A stretch of DNA of 64,000 bases from Rhizomys pruinosus (taxonomy: Eukaryota; Chordata; Mammalia; Rodentia; Spalacidae), in the NCBI GenBank assembly GCA_009823505.1, contig VZQC01000392.1, forward strand, positions 6,848,744 through 6,912,743, in the 5' to 3' direction. A model generated the notes under the pieces. It had not been told where the DNA came from and did no database searches. It worked only from the letters and a program-made list of their open reading frames with translations. The position numbers were made by a program, and so were the translations under genes. How positions within the stretch are numbered: the stretch's first letter is position 1; each line of letters opens with the position of its first letter. This document shows, piece after piece, positions 32,985-44,597 of the stretch.

Positions 32985-33640
32985 AATTTTTATTGATGCT
33001 TTGTGCAATTCATACATTTTTTCCAATTCTTCAGAATTCCAGGCTTTCCTATTTCCCTTTCCTTCCCCCCCACCCCCAACCCATCCCTAATCATGCATTC
33101 TGCCATAACTTCCTGCTACTCTTCTCTCATTTTTTTTTTCATTCTTTTAGCTATAAAGTGATAATCCATGAGTACAAGCTCCTTCGTGCAAAAACCAATC
33201 TGCAGGCTGTTGTGCCCAAACCCCCACAGCCCCACCCATCCAGTGTGCGGTGACAGGTGTATTGTTCAATCAAAGTTGATCAAATGAGTGTCCAGACTAC
33301 ACGCTGAGTTTCACCATTCACCTCACATCGCAAGCCCTTACATTCTACCACGCCCCCTCTTCCCGCAGTTGTTCCCTTGCTTAGAAAGTGGCACAGGGGT
33401 GGATAGAGAGTAAGAACAAGCCACTCTCTCTGGAGCTGTTGACTGGACTCTGGTCAATTCTGCTGTTTTTTTCATGGGGGGCTGACAGTTTGTCCAGGAA
33501 TAACCCTTTGATCCTACTATGAGCACAAGCATTAAGTATATAGGTATTTAAGCAGCACTAAATAGTTATGATGGTAGGTACCTTAGCCATAGACACATAT
33601 GTTTGCATGAATGTTAATCCATGAATTAAGAACGCAAAAA
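32985..33640 (-). mobile_element. L1 3' UTR, antisense
   Basis: Reverse complement of the 4806-5490 type: TTTTTATTGATGCTTTGTGC at left (3' end), CAGGCTGTTGTGCCCAAACC, GCTGACAGTTTGTCCAGGAA, AATGTTAATCCATGAATTA at right. Confidence 0.75.
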
Positions 33641-33721
33641 GCCAACTTCTGATTCTACAGTATTCTTTTTAGGCCTGGAACATTTAATTTTTTGAATTTT
33701 TGTCAAAAGCTCAGACACAAG

Positions 33722-33930
33722 TTTTTTACGCTTGTGTTGAATGTACTGTTTGCATGTAGGTTGGTGCACCCATGTCATGCATCCTGCTGTGAGTAGAAAA
33801 GGTTCATGATTCCCCTTAAACTGGAGTAAAGACATTCTTTAGCACCCATCTGGGCGCCTGGGAATTGGAACCGCGGCCCTCTCCAAAACAGTTCTAATTG
33901 CTCTTATAACTGCTGAGCCATCTGACAGAC
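33722..33930 (-). mobile_element. Diverged B3-type SINE
   Basis: GAATGTACTGTTTGCATGTA, TTGGTGCACCCATGTCATGC and ACTGCTGAGCCATCTGACAG. Antisense, many differences. Confidence 0.75.
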
Positions 33931-34019
33931 GTAAATATTTTATGTTCCCCAGAAATTAATGTTTGAAACACCTCATTTAAAGATGCTAAAACGTCATATA
34001 CTGTCTTGCAAATTAGATT

Positions 34020-34535
34020 AGCCAGCACTAATTGCTATTATAATCTTACGAACTATAGGCGCTCAAAGCAAGGCAAGAAACAAAGGCATACTTTCATTAG
34101 GATAGTAATTTTATTAGTAAATAATAGTGTTATATATAGTATAATATATATATACTATATAATTATATAACTAGTGGTGTCCACAAGGAATTTTAGACAG
34201 AGCAGCAATCTTGTGTCGCTTGTTAATTTAAATTATGACGCCTCAGAACTCCTTATACTGGGGTGGTAGGAGTTGTGGCTCTGAGGGAGGCATGGTACGA
34301 GGTAATTTATAAAGTACAAACAGCTAATCAGAGTTTAGCATTCACAACTAAAGTTACCAATCAAGTACACCAGCCAATCAGACTTAAACACCACAGTTAA
34401 AGTTACCCATCAAGGGGAAACTGTGCAAAGCAAGCAAACCAATCATTCCTAAAATGACAAAGGAAAATGGCTTAATGGTATCTGCCTATATCCCTGAGTT
34501 TTTATAATCCTCCATCTCAATAATACTCTATTTCA
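34020..34535 (-). repeat. 3' LTR of the provirus, degraded at its left end
   Basis: 34224-34535 aligns with 36147-36451. To the left the R-U5 part is disturbed by AT-rich sequence (34131-34172) and its end is not clear. Confidence 0.6.
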
Positions 34536-34550
34536 TTTCCCCCTCTCCTT
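34536..34550 (-). other. Polypurine tract
   Basis: Minus strand AAGGAGAGGGGGAAA sits immediately before the 3' LTR start TGAAATAGAG, as required for plus-strand priming. Confidence 0.75.
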
Positions 34551-34739
34551 GTGTGGCCTTCAAATCTGTGAAGGAAGTTCACAAGAGTCAACCACAGTTG
34601 GTGTTTCCAAGATGGAATTATCTCTGCTAGGGGGGTTGTATTGGGTCATTAGCACCATGATTTTAGTGGAATTTTCCACTAGTTAATAAATCTGAGTAGT
34701 GAGTTAAGGATGCATAGGCCACAAGTCAAGAGCAAGCAG

Positions 34740-34833
34740 AAGGGTTAACATACCATCCAAAAATCTGTGTCTATACCAAAATAACCTACCAAAAACAATT
34801 GTTACTGTTTTAAATACACACCACACACATATG

Positions 34834-34865
<32 letters not shown>

Positions 34866-35183
34866 TGTGCTATATATATACAAATATGTATATATATAAC
34901 ATAATTATACCACACATAATATATGTGGTGTATATATATACATTAATAATAAATTGATTGTCTTTATTAGTAGGACTAAGCTAATATATATAAATATATA
35001 TTAATATATATATTATATAATTGATTGTTCTTCATTAGTAGGACTGAAAGGCTATTCCTGGACAAACTGTCAGCCCATGAAAGGAAACAGCCAGAATTGA
35101 CCAGAGTCCAAAACGACAGCTTCAGAGAAAGTAGACTGTTTTGCCTCTCGTCCACCTGTGCCCCTTTTCTAAGCCTAGGGAAA
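34740..35183 (+). mobile_element. L1 3' UTR fragment joined to the provirus
   Basis: GGTTAACATACCATCCAAAA, then CTGGACAAACTGTCAGCCCA and GTGCCCCTTTTCTAAGCCTA match 4850-5090. It is split by AT repeats and by a second copy of the CTTCATTAGTAGGACT segment. It stops abruptly at about 35183, where provirus sequence begins. Confidence 0.75.
34826..35020. repeat. AT-rich simple repeats
   Basis: Several TA microsatellite patches, including repeated ATATGTGGTGTATA-like units. Confidence 0.85.
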
Positions 35184-35800
35184 TTTTCTGGCAGAGCAGG
35201 GATCAGGTCCGGTGGCAGCTGAGGACCCCTGAGCAAAAGGGCAGGTTGGACCAAGAGGCCCAGGCAAGGGGCCACTGCCATTCCAGATCCTATAAAGTTC
35301 TGAGGGCGGTGTGGCCCTGGCGACCAGGACTCTCCCCCTGGGTGGGGGAAGAAAGGGGCACAGCCACTGGGGAGGACTGTGAATGAATTCCTCCCAGGCG
35401 ATGATATAGGGCTGCTGATCTGGATGCCCGTGGTCTCCGAAAACAACCTGAAAAACTCAGTTAACAAACTCTTTATTAAAGAGCCTTCTGACAGTCATCC
35501 AATCCCCAAGAAGGTTGGCCATTTCAGTTCACATCGGGTTCGGAGTCTCCCCGTGGAGATTTGGCCAGACCATCTGGTAGCCTTCCTGAAATCCTTAAAG
35601 TGGTCAAGGACCAGGGACAAAGGAGTGGAAGGAGATTTAGAAATTCACATCTTGAGATCTCAGAGAATGAAAATGAAAGCAACAGACAGCATAACAAATA
35701 AAACAACACTAAAGACTTTGTGGACAGGAAGAGAAAAAGTGCTGCTCCACAGAGACAGCTCCCTGCCAGTCCCAGAACCAAAAATCTGAAACCCCTTGCC
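35184..35800 (-). pseudogene. Leader and gag remnant of the provirus
   Basis: Lies downstream of the primer site at the usual distance for gag, followed by a proline-rich region at about 35200-35400. The frame is broken by stops and shifts. The longest open stretch (34976-35467) runs out of viral sequence into L1-derived DNA, so it is not a natural gene. Assigned to gag by position and composition; weak. Confidence 0.4.
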
Positions 35801-36042
35801 TGGATTCCAAATCACTGAACTGAATCCTCTGTTGGCACTCTACCAGTGGAGAGTTGGGGTGTCCCCATCTCCATGCTCAAGGACTGATTCTGTGTCCAGT
35901 TTCTCCTAACCAAACTCTCCAGACCAGAAACTCAAGTTTAGGTAGAACCAATGTAAAAGTAAAAAGAATTGAGCACTCTCTTACCCAAAAGACATGGCTA
36001 GCCGAATGAGATGTCTTTAGTCCCTCCAGTGGTCTTTGGGGG

Positions 36043-36060
36043 AACCCAGACAAGCCCCCA
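36043..36060 (-). other. Primer binding site, tRNA-Pro type
   Basis: Minus strand TGGGGGCTTGTCTGGGTT differs at three of 18 positions from the proline primer site used by murine leukaemia-type viruses. It lies directly at the LTR edge, which defines the element's class. Confidence 0.75.
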
Positions 36061-36061
36061 A

Positions 36062-36451
36062 GACGTTAGGGTCCAGGGGTCCCCCTCAAATTGTTGTAAA
36101 GTTGCAGTGGAGAGACCACTCACTTAACCATGTGGAGTTTTAAAGGAGGGTTTAATTTAATTATGATACCGGGACAACCCTCAACTCAGGAGGAATGTGG
36201 CCCTGAGGTGTTGGTTACAGGGTAATTTATAAGTACAAGAGCCAATCAGAGTTTAGCATCACAATTAAAGTTACCAATCAAGTACACCATCCAATCAGAG
36301 TTTAACACCACAGTTAAAGTTACCAATCAAGGGGAAATGTGGGAAACAAACCAATCATTCCTAGAATGATTAAGGAAAAATGGCTTAATGGTATCTGCTT
36401 CTGTCTCTGAGTTTTTATAATCCTCCATCTAAATAATCCTCTATTTCAACA
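36062..36451 (-). repeat. 5' LTR of the provirus
   Basis: Begins TGTTGAAATAGAGG (36451 leftward). Contains ATTGGTAACTTTAA repeats and ATTATAAAAACTC. Shares its main body with 34224-34535. Confidence 0.72.
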
Positions 36452-37404
36452 TCCTTTTTGATCACAGCTTCTGCTATAGTTGCTGTGTATCAATCTCGAA
36501 ACATCCAGGAGCTATCCAGAAATGCTTTTTGGAGAATTCTTGGTTATCACCCCAGAATTTTGAAACAATTACTTGAAATTCTGCTCTCTAGAGGTGCCTG
36601 ACAAGAAATTTTCAAGGCCTCAGAATGATCAATAATTCCATCAGTTACTACTGATGATACCAGGGAAGGACTGAAGTATCCCTTAGGATCTTGCTTCTCA
36701 TAGAATGATTTGTGGATCAACGGCAGGAAATGAAGAATCTCAGGCCAGACTGCCTGAGAATTTTAATTTTAGCAAGTTCCCAAAGGGATTTGTATGTACA
36801 TTAAACTTTAAGAAGCATCATTGAATGTCTGTGAGCAGAGTTCAGAATACTCTGCTGAAATGGGCTTATGAAGAGCTTATGTCTTTGGGAAAAGTCCTGA
36901 AAGAAAGTGTGAGATTATTCCTTTCCTCATTTTAAGAGGCAGAAAAAGAAGCCAATGCTATTGCCTTACTGAGGCAATGGAAGGTTTTGAGGAGATTATA
37001 ATAGAAATAACGTTCCCTCATAAATTCCATTCTCTTTGTACACACGTGCGACATTAGCATTAATTGGATTTACAGTATTCACACACCTGCTGGGGAAAAT
37101 AGACACCTTAATTTGCTTCAGTGTAAGGAAACATTATCCATCCCAGCTATGCTTTTGTAGACAATACAAATTATGTGCAATTTCAAAAAGGTACTTAAAC
37201 TCGCTAAATACGGGTTGTATTATCTGGCATCTAAATGCAATGTGACTAACAATAGCAAAAAAAGAAGCAAGTTTGCACCAAAAATTTATACTCAGGGAGC
37301 ATGGACCTGATACTCACAAGCTTCTCTCTGCTCTCTAAGGTGTTTAGTCCACATGGAAGTGTCCACTTTGCAATAAACAGCCTCTGAGCTAGTTAGCTTT
37401 ATGA
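36452..37404. other. Unique noncoding DNA
   Basis: No repeat or gene recognised. 36780-37250 has ordinary complexity and may be conserved, but this is untested. Confidence 0.4.
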
Positions 37405-37755
37405 GATGATGTGTTAATTACTTTTCATGTGGATGTATCCAAACACCTGACAAGTAACAACTAAAGGGAAGGAGAATTTATTTGGCATTATAGTTTGTGG
37501 AGATTTCGTCCATCATGGTGAGGAAGACCACTCCATGATGGCAGGAGGGAGGATCTGAGACTCCTTACCTCAAAGTTCAGCGACTTTGAAACCAGAGACT
37601 GCACATGAAGTAGATCCAGAGTGTAAACACACCAAGACCATGCCCTGTGACATTTCTTCTAAAGAGTCTATAACCTTCTAAAACAGCATCAACAATGGGG
37701 TTCAGGTTTTAGAACATATGAACTTATGGGAGGAATGCACATTCAACCTACAACA
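37405..37755. repeat. Unclassified old interspersed repeat
   Basis: ATGTGTTAATTACTTTTCAT, GGAAGGAGAATTTATTTGGC and GAACATATGAACTTATGGGA have the layout of the old element at 46095-46550. I cannot name the family. Confidence 0.4.
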
Positions 37756-37809
37756 GATGGTAAAGTTGATTTCCTAGAAAAATCTTGTATTAATGATTAC
37801 ATTCCACAG

Positions 37810-37925
37810 TGACTCATCCAGTTATTCAGCAAAAACTTCCTGATCAGCTTCTGTCTAGCAGGCACACATTTAGGTGTTAGAGATTTACAAATGAGACAAA
37901 TAGTTAACAAAGAATGTCCAACTTA
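37810..37925 (-). mobile_element. L2/MIR-type fragment
   Basis: GTTATTCAGCAAAAACTTCC, then CTAGCAGGCACACATTTAGG and TTACAAATGAGACAAATAG follow the antisense 3' end of these old elements. Confidence 0.4.
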
Positions 37926-38637
37926 TACTTTTTTCACTGTTCATGATATTGAAAAATTATATTTTGTGAATTTCATATATGTATACATGTAAATGTTGGA
38001 TGTTGGTGTCACATGCAAGGACATAGTGGCACGCGGTTCAGGGAAGCCAGTAGAGGAATGAAGCCTCTTTTTGTAGGCACAAATATTGAGATAGAGAAAT
38101 GATATTCAGGCTGAGGTGAGATCTGAAAGTTGAATGGTCGTTAAGTAGGTAAACGGGGATGGAAAGGAGAGAAGTAGGGGTTTTAGTCACAGCAGAGATG
38201 ATGGCTGTTAATTTGGAGGGAAATATAATATAATAATCAAATACCCAATAAAGGTCAACAAGGCCTAAAATTAGAGAGAAGCAGTTGCCCATCAGTAAGA
38301 CTGCAGCACCTTGATGGCCATGGAAGGGATGATGATGCTATCTCTAGGAAAATAGAGAAATCACCAAAGAAGATTGGGTCCAGGGGGATTGAGTAAAGTT
38401 TATTACAGGCCTCATAGCTGTATCAGGTAGAGTTCAGATTCAGACTCAGAGCCATTTGACTACTGAGCCAGCTTTCTATGCTATAACTATATAGTAGTTG
38501 TTATTTTTTTTAAAAGAAGAAATATGGCATAACTTTTGTTCTAAGGTAGTAAGTAAATTTTTTGGTATAGTAGAGATATTTATTGGACATTGTACACTTT
38601 GACAGTATTAAAATCTGACCTATGCCTATGATTTCTT
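37926..38637. other. Unique noncoding DNA
   Basis: No feature recognised. Confidence 0.4.
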
Positions 38638-38894
38638 AAAATAACAAAGGTGTAGGGACTGGGGAGATGGCCTAGCAGTTAAGAGCACAGGCTGCTCTTG
38701 TAGAAGACCCCAGTTCGATTCCCAGCACCCACATGGCATCTAAGAACCATCTTTAACTCCAGTTCCAGGGGAATCCGACACCCTCTTCTGACCTCTGCGG
38801 CATTGCACGACATGGTGCACAAACCTACATGCAGACAGTACATTAATACACATAAAAAGTAAATAAATAAAATTTAAAAAATAACAAAGTTGTA
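38638..38894 (+). mobile_element. B3-type SINE with target duplication
   Basis: Sense SINE 38655-38880 flanked by AAATAACAAAGGTGTA and AAATAACAAAGTTGTA (one mismatch). Lacks the 17-bp duplication. Confidence 0.93.
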
Positions 38895-39655
38895 AAAGGA
38901 CCCATATTTCTAAGAAATGGCTTAATGCGAAGAACCTCCAGGCTGTTACATTGATAAGGCTCTTAGATATGCCCGCCCTTCTCCCAGTTAATTTATGTAG
39001 GGAAAAGCCACAGAGAGCCTCTCTAAATTCCTATTCTTTGTCTCATATGTAATTACCTGAACTACTTTGTGTCCACATATCAAAAAACATACTTGCTAAT
39101 AACATTGCTATTAAAATTATCTTCTTATAGTTTATCCAGTGACAGCATATACATCGGTTTCAGATTATAAATTGAGGAATAAAAGAATTAGGATTTTTAT
39201 CATATAACTAATCTCAACATGACTAACAGTGACATAGTTATGTATTACCTCTACCTATGTAAAATAATATAAATAGCACACCCATTTTCCCTTGATGATA
39301 AAGGTATTCAGCCCAAGACAGTAAACTTCTGATTCAATTTGAGTTTTCTAATACAGAAAAGAGCAAAGCAAATTTAGAAGGTAAGACATTCAACAGAACA
39401 AATATATGAAGATCTGAGGCACACAGAATGTTTTCACAAATAGCAAATGAAATATTGTTTTTAAAAAGGAGAACTCTTAAAGACTGAAAATGAGCCTACC
39501 AGCTGACCCAGGCATAACACTCCTAGATAAATACCCACAAGACTCATCCTATCATAATTGTTCATTTTTTATGGATACAATTTTTCTTGTTTTTTTTTTC
39601 TTCTGATTTTGAAACCTGGACTCACTCTGATTCCCTGGCTGGCCTGTAATTCAGT
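38895..39655. other. Unique AT-rich noncoding DNA
   Basis: No feature recognised, apart from a stretch at 39480-39560 resembling an L1 ORF2 remnant (CATAACACTCCTAGATAAAT). Confidence 0.35.
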
Positions 39656-39659
39656 ATTC

Positions 39660-39897
39660 TTTTTAAAATTTTATTTTATTTATCATTTTGTGTATTGTGT
39701 ATATAAGTGTATTACCTATGGGTATGTTGGTGCACCCATGTTGTATAATGCCCACGGAAGTCAGAAGAGGGCATCAGGTCATCTGGAACTGGAGTTATTA
39801 ATGGTTGTTTGCCATGATGTGTGTGCTGGTAATTATACTCAGTTCCTCTGCAAGTGCAGCCAGTGCTCTTAGCTGCTAAGCCATCTCTCCAGCCCCC
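39660..39897 (-). mobile_element. Older B3-type SINE
   Basis: TTTTGTGTATTGTGTATATA, GTCAGAAGAGGGCATCAGGT and GCTAAGCCATCTCTCCAGCC. Diverged antisense copy. Confidence 0.8.
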
Positions 39898-40106
39898 TCA
39901 CTTAGTATTCATAACACAAGGTAAAACCTAACTACATAGACAGCAAGTGTTCCTTATGCAGGACAATGAAAGGCACATTTAGAGCAAAGCATCTAGATAA
40001 TGGAGAGCCTTCCTTCCTCCTGTGCCTACAACAGATGGTAGATAACATGTTTTCTGGTAAAGCTGTATCTCTCAGGGGATCTAGAAAGATCCTCTTGTGT
40101 TTTTCT
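39898..40106. other. Noncoding DNA
   Basis: No feature recognised. Confidence 0.35.
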
Positions 40107-40302
40107 AAAGAGTAACTTTGTTTGTCAGGGACTGTGTTACTTCACTTAGCATAATGGCTTCCAGTTCCATCCATTTCCCTACAAAGTTCATTATGTCATC
40201 CTTCTCTGCCACTGAGTAGTACTCCATTGTGTAGATGTACCACATTTTTTGTCATCCACTCATCAGTTGAAGGGCATTTGCATTGGTTCCAGAACTTTGC
40301 TT

Positions 40303-40447
40303 TTTTTTTAAATTTAATTTTAATTTTTTTCTGTGTGTATGAGTGTACTGTCTGCATGTAGGTTGGTGCACCCATGTTGTGCAATGCCGCAGAGGTCAGA
40401 AGAGGGCGTTGGATTCCCCTGGAACTGGAGTTAAAGATGGTTCTTAG
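40303..40447 (-). mobile_element. B3-type SINE, incomplete at an N
   Basis: T-rich tail, GAGTGTACTGTCTGCATGTA to AAAGATGGTTCTTAG, then N. The 5' half (tRNA-like part) is missing. After the N, L1 sequence already seen at 40206-40300 resumes with differences. Confidence 0.85.
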
Positions 40448-40448
40448 N
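40448..40448. other. Single undetermined base (assembly join)
   Basis: The N truncates a SINE and is followed by a second, non-identical version of the preceding 90 bp of L1. This suggests a faulty join. Confidence 0.75.
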
Positions 40449-42292
40449 TACTGCTGAGTAGTACTCTATTGTGTAGATGTACCACATTTTTGTCGCCACT
40501 CATCACTTGAGGGGCATTTGGGTTGGTTCCAGCTCTTTGTTAATGTAAGGAGAGCTGCAATAAATAAGGATGTGCATGGATCTTTGTGGTAGGATGAGTC
40601 TTGTGGGTGTATACCCAGGAGTGGTATGGCTAGGTCAGGAGCTCATTTTGGGTTTTTTAAGGGATCTCCACACTGCTTTACATAATGGTTGTACAAGTTT
40701 ACATTACCACCAGCAGTGGATGAGTGTTCCCTTTTCCCACAACCTCTCCAGCATTTGGTGTCTTTTGTGTTCTTGATCTTAGCCAGTAGTATCAGAGTGA
40801 GATGCTACATGAGAGTGGTTTTAATTTGCATTTCCTTAATTATTAAGGATATTGAACACTTTTTAAGATGTTTCTCAGCCATCTTTACTTCTTCACTGGT
40901 GAAGTCTCTATTCAGCTCTTTACTCCATCTTTTGAGTAGGTTGTTTTTTTCTTTGTGTTTTGAGTAGTTTATATATTTTTGACGTTAATGCTCTGTCAGA
41001 TGAATCACTGGTGAAGATTTCCTCCCACTCTGTGGGTTTTCTCTTCACTTCCTTGATTGTTTCTTTCTCTGTACAGGAGCTTTTGAGTTTGATGAGGTTC
41101 CATTTATCGATTTTTGACCTTATTTCCTGCACAGCTGCTGTCTGATTTACACCTATGTCTTGTAGGTTGTTACCAAATTTTTCTTCTGTCACCTTCAGGG
41201 TTTCAGGTTTTATGTTGAGATCTTTGATCTATTTGGAGTTGATTTTTGTACAGGGTGAGAGGTAGGGGTTTAATTTTGTTCTTCTACAAATGGTGATCCA
41301 GTTTTGCCAGCACTATTTCTAAAGTTACTATCCTTCTTCCTTTGAGGATTTTTTTTGCCCCTTTGCCAAATATGAGGTAGCTGAAATTGTACGAGCTCAA
41401 GTTTGGATCTTCAATTTTGTTCCATTGGTCAATGGGTCTGTTTTGTGCCAGTACCAGGCTGTCTTTATGACTATAGCCCTGTAATATAGCTTGAAGTCTG
41501 ATAGAGCAATCCCCCCTGTATTGCATTTTTCACTCAGGGTTGCTTTATTTATTCAGGTCTTTTGTTTTTCCATATGAATTTAAGGATTTTTTTTTTCCAA
41601 GGCTGTGAAGAAGCTCATGGGGATTTTGATCAGGGTTGCATTGAATCTGTATATCAGTTTGGGTAAAATGGACATTTTTACTATATTAATTTTTCCAATC
41701 CATGAGCATGGAAGATCTTTCCATCTTTTGATGTCATTTTCAATCTCCTTCAGGAGTTTAAATTTTTTGTTGTAGAGATCTTTGGTGTCTTTGTTTAGGT
41801 TTATTCCCAGGTATTTTATTATTTTTTACGCTATTGTGAGTGGGAAGGTCACAGTCCCAGAAAAACAAGCAGCAGATGGTCTCCCTCATCTGTGGATGCT
41901 AACACCAAATCCCCAGATGAAAGGCAAGCTGAACAACATTATTGTTATATTTCTGTTTATCTGAAAGCAAGTATGTTGTTATAATGTATATCTCTTAACG
42001 GGCTCTAGAAATGATCCACCACTTACTTTCAGACTCTGTAATTACTGTATATGAGTGGAAAGTATGTATTCATATTTTAGAGTAATATAAAATTAAAGGA
42101 GGAAAATGTGAATTCCTAAACATAGAAAGAAGCCTGAGAGAAAGATGCAGGACAGTTATGGTAGTATTCATGATCTTGGGTTGGGTGGGAGGAATGGAAA
42201 GGGGAATATGTCTAAACTGAACTGAGAAGTGATGTCTAAAATATACAAAACATCAATAAAGCATTATAAAAAATAAAAAAAGTGTAACTTTG

Positions 42293-42507
42293 GGTATTGC
42301 CAGCATACACTACCATACCCAGCCTTCACCTTTGTGACATTGTTAGTCTTTAAACTTTAGTCCTCCCCTAATTCCATATGTGCTTTGATTTGTTTTGTGA
42401 TATATTCTGGGTACTTTCTACTATGATACATGGGCACTGATGCAGGGTGCTTAGCTTGGTATCAATGAGATGAAGGAGTCTAGTGTTCCATTATCCAATA
42501 AGCTGGT
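42293..42507. other. Unique noncoding DNA
   Basis: No feature recognised. Confidence 0.35.
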
Positions 42508-43010
42508 TGTATTAGTTAGGGTTGCATGGAAGAACAGAACACTTAGAATGAATATGAATTACAAAACAGAATTTGTTAGGTTGGCTTGCATGATGCAGCC
42601 TGGGTAGCGCAAAATAATTGCATGCCAAAGACGCTGCAGTCCATGAGGCCAGAGGCCTCAACAATTCCAATCTGGTGCGAAACTTTGAACATACCCTGAC
42701 CAGTCAGTGGTCTTTGTTATTCTCTGTAGAGCTAAAGAAGCCAGAGCCTAGTGACAGCAAAGGATAGCAGTAGTAGCAAGGATAATTACCAACAATAAGC
42801 AAAGCACGGGTCAAGCAACAGTGCTTTTCCCTAGGACTTCTTTATGTCTGGTCTGCCACTGGAAGGTCCCACCCACTCTGGGGAAAGGTCTTTTCCTCTC
42901 AGTTAATCATTTCTAGAAACACCTTGACAGACCTTCCTCAAGGTGTGTCTCTTGGTTAATTCCAAATCAAATCGATTGACAAAATTAACAATGAAATTTA
43001 TTCATAGCTG
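42508..43010 (-). mobile_element. MLT1/MaLR-like LTR, antisense
   Basis: TGTATTAGTTAGGGTTGCAT at left is the antisense of the ACCCTAACTAATACA end of this LTR class. Right side AATCGATTGACAAAATTAAC fits its start. Boundaries approximate. Confidence 0.55.
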
Positions 43011-44040
43011 ATGCAACCAAAGAATTCTTCCTAGAGATAAGTAGCATGAATGTCATCTCTGTAAACAAAAGTTAAGCTTAAGAGATCTGAGAAAGAAAGC
43101 GAATGAGGGAAACACATTGCATGTAAAAATAATTACACTGGCATGCAAAGCCTTATAGCTCTAAGAAATTCTTTCTTTGATATTATGTTTTATGGCTCCT
43201 GGCTAGAATCCCAGCACCTCAAGAGACTGAAGCATGAGTATTACTGTGAGTTCAAGTCCAACCTGAGCTACATAGTCAGTTCTGGGACAGGCTGTACAAT
43301 GCAATGAGAGTCTAACTCAATGAAATAAAATAAAATAAAATATTTGAAATAAAATAAATAAATTACTTGCTATAGTTAATTAGTACTCTTCTGGACCACC
43401 ACATACATTACTGATTAGTAACTGTGATGATTAATCTTTATTGTCATATGAGAGGATCTACAATAACCTAGGAGATCTACATCTGGGAATGTATGTGAGG
43501 GAATTTCTAGATAGGTTTTCTTGAGGTAGAAAGAAACACCATAAATGTTAGCAACACTATTTTATGGGCTTGGAGTCCTGGGCCAAATAAAATGGATAAA
43601 GCAAGCAGAGTGTCAGTATTTACCACTTTTCCAATTCCATATTACAGATGCAATATGATTAGCCACATCATATTCCATTCATCTTGCCTCCCACGCCATA
43701 GTGGACTCTACTCTGTAAAATGAAAATAAACCTGTCGTTTAAGTTGAATTTACCAAATATTTTATCATAAAGTACCGAAAGTGACTAATACACAAAGAAT
43801 TTTTTCTTTTATTATACTTTGCTACTCATGAGGTCATGTAAATTGTATTGTATAAGCCCTTGTCATTTTGTGGAGGAACTGACTGAAGAGACAAAGTATT
43901 AGCAATCTCTTGGATGACCACAAAGTTCTTTCATGACTCTTTACTATAATTCAAGTCCCCTGCAATGTACAAGTATAGACAGATAAGATAGATTGGTATA
44001 TAGGCAGGTTTGTAGAAAAGTAAGTAGGCAGATGATAGAG
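43011..44040. other. Mostly unique noncoding DNA
   Basis: Contains the old B1 listed separately and an AAAAT-rich stretch at 43320-43370. No gene. Confidence 0.4.
43190..43335 (+). mobile_element. Old B1-type SINE
   Basis: GGCTAGAATCCCAGCACCTC, GAGTTCAAGTCCAACCTGAG and CTACATAGTCAGTTCTGGGA. Decayed sense B1 with AAAAT tail. Confidence 0.65.
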
Positions 44041-44043
44041 CTA

Positions 44044-44046
44044 GAT

Positions 44047-44131
<85 letters not shown>
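44044..44131. repeat. (GATA)n microsatellite
   Basis: About 20 GATA units with one TGATAGAT interruption. Confidence 0.97.
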
Positions 44132-44134
<3 letters not shown>

Positions 44135-44404
44135 ATTCCTATTGAATCCTTACAGAAGTCATAAATACTGGTGTAGTCAATAATCACATTTCCTTAAAAG
44201 TGGTAAGTGACTTATAAACCTGGAACTTGTCATCACTGCTGGACTGTCCAGTGAGTTCTTAGAGCCCAAATGCCTCTGTATCTCAACACTTGGTTTATAG
44301 ACATTTGTTGCTGCACCTAGGTTTTGTATGAGTGTTGAGGTGCAGCAACAAATGTCTTTAAAACTTTTCCATGATGAACTAGATAATGAATATTTTCCAA
44401 TTTT

Positions 44405-44597
44405 ATTTTATGCGTATAAGTGGTTGCCTGCACCCATTTCATGTAGTACATGCAGAGGCCAGAAGAGGGTGATGGATCCCCTGGAACTGGAGTTACAGAT
44501 GGCTGCTAAGTGGGTGCTGAGATTTGAACGTGGGTCCTCCGGAAGAAGGCAACACCCTTGTTCTTCTTACCTACTGATCCATATCTCCAGCTCCAAT
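44405..44597 (-). mobile_element. Older B3-type SINE
   Basis: GTGGTTGCCTGCACCCATTT, GGCCAGAAGAGGGTGATGGA and TACTGATCCATATCTCCAGC. Diverged antisense copy. Confidence 0.75.

Larger units (their letters stand above)
34020..36451 (-). mobile_element. Wrecked gammaretrovirus-like provirus
   Basis: Read on the minus strand: 5' LTR (36062-36451), proline-type primer site (36043-36060), leader, gag remnant, a break into L1 sequence, a 3' stretch, polypurine tract (34536-34550) and 3' LTR (up to 34535). It is only about 2.4 kb, so most of gag, all of pol and nearly all of env are gone. Defective relic, much older than the solo LTR at 18916. Confidence 0.75.
40107..42292 (+). mobile_element. L1 with inverted 5' segment (twin priming)
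   Basis: 40121 to about 41826 is L1 ORF2 in antisense, ending at left with its C-terminal codons. Minus-strand peptides include [27 protein letters not shown] and RKPTEWEEIF, split by frameshifts. From about 41835 the element continues in sense orientation from almost the same L1 point (CACAGTCCCAGAAAAACAAG) through the 3' UTR to the A-tail at 42280. AAGAGTAACTTTG (40108-40120) and AAGTGTAACTTTG (42280-42292) form a 13-bp target duplication with one mismatch. A SINE and an N disturb the left part. Confidence 0.78.

Noticed and set aside
35379..35789. 136-codon open frame on the plus strand
   Set aside because: It lies antisense to the proviral leader and gag remnant; chance open frame.
40920..41526. 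Minus-strand frames with reverse-transcriptase-element similarity as a host gene
   Set aside because: They are the L1 ORF2 C-terminal part, frameshifted and inverted.
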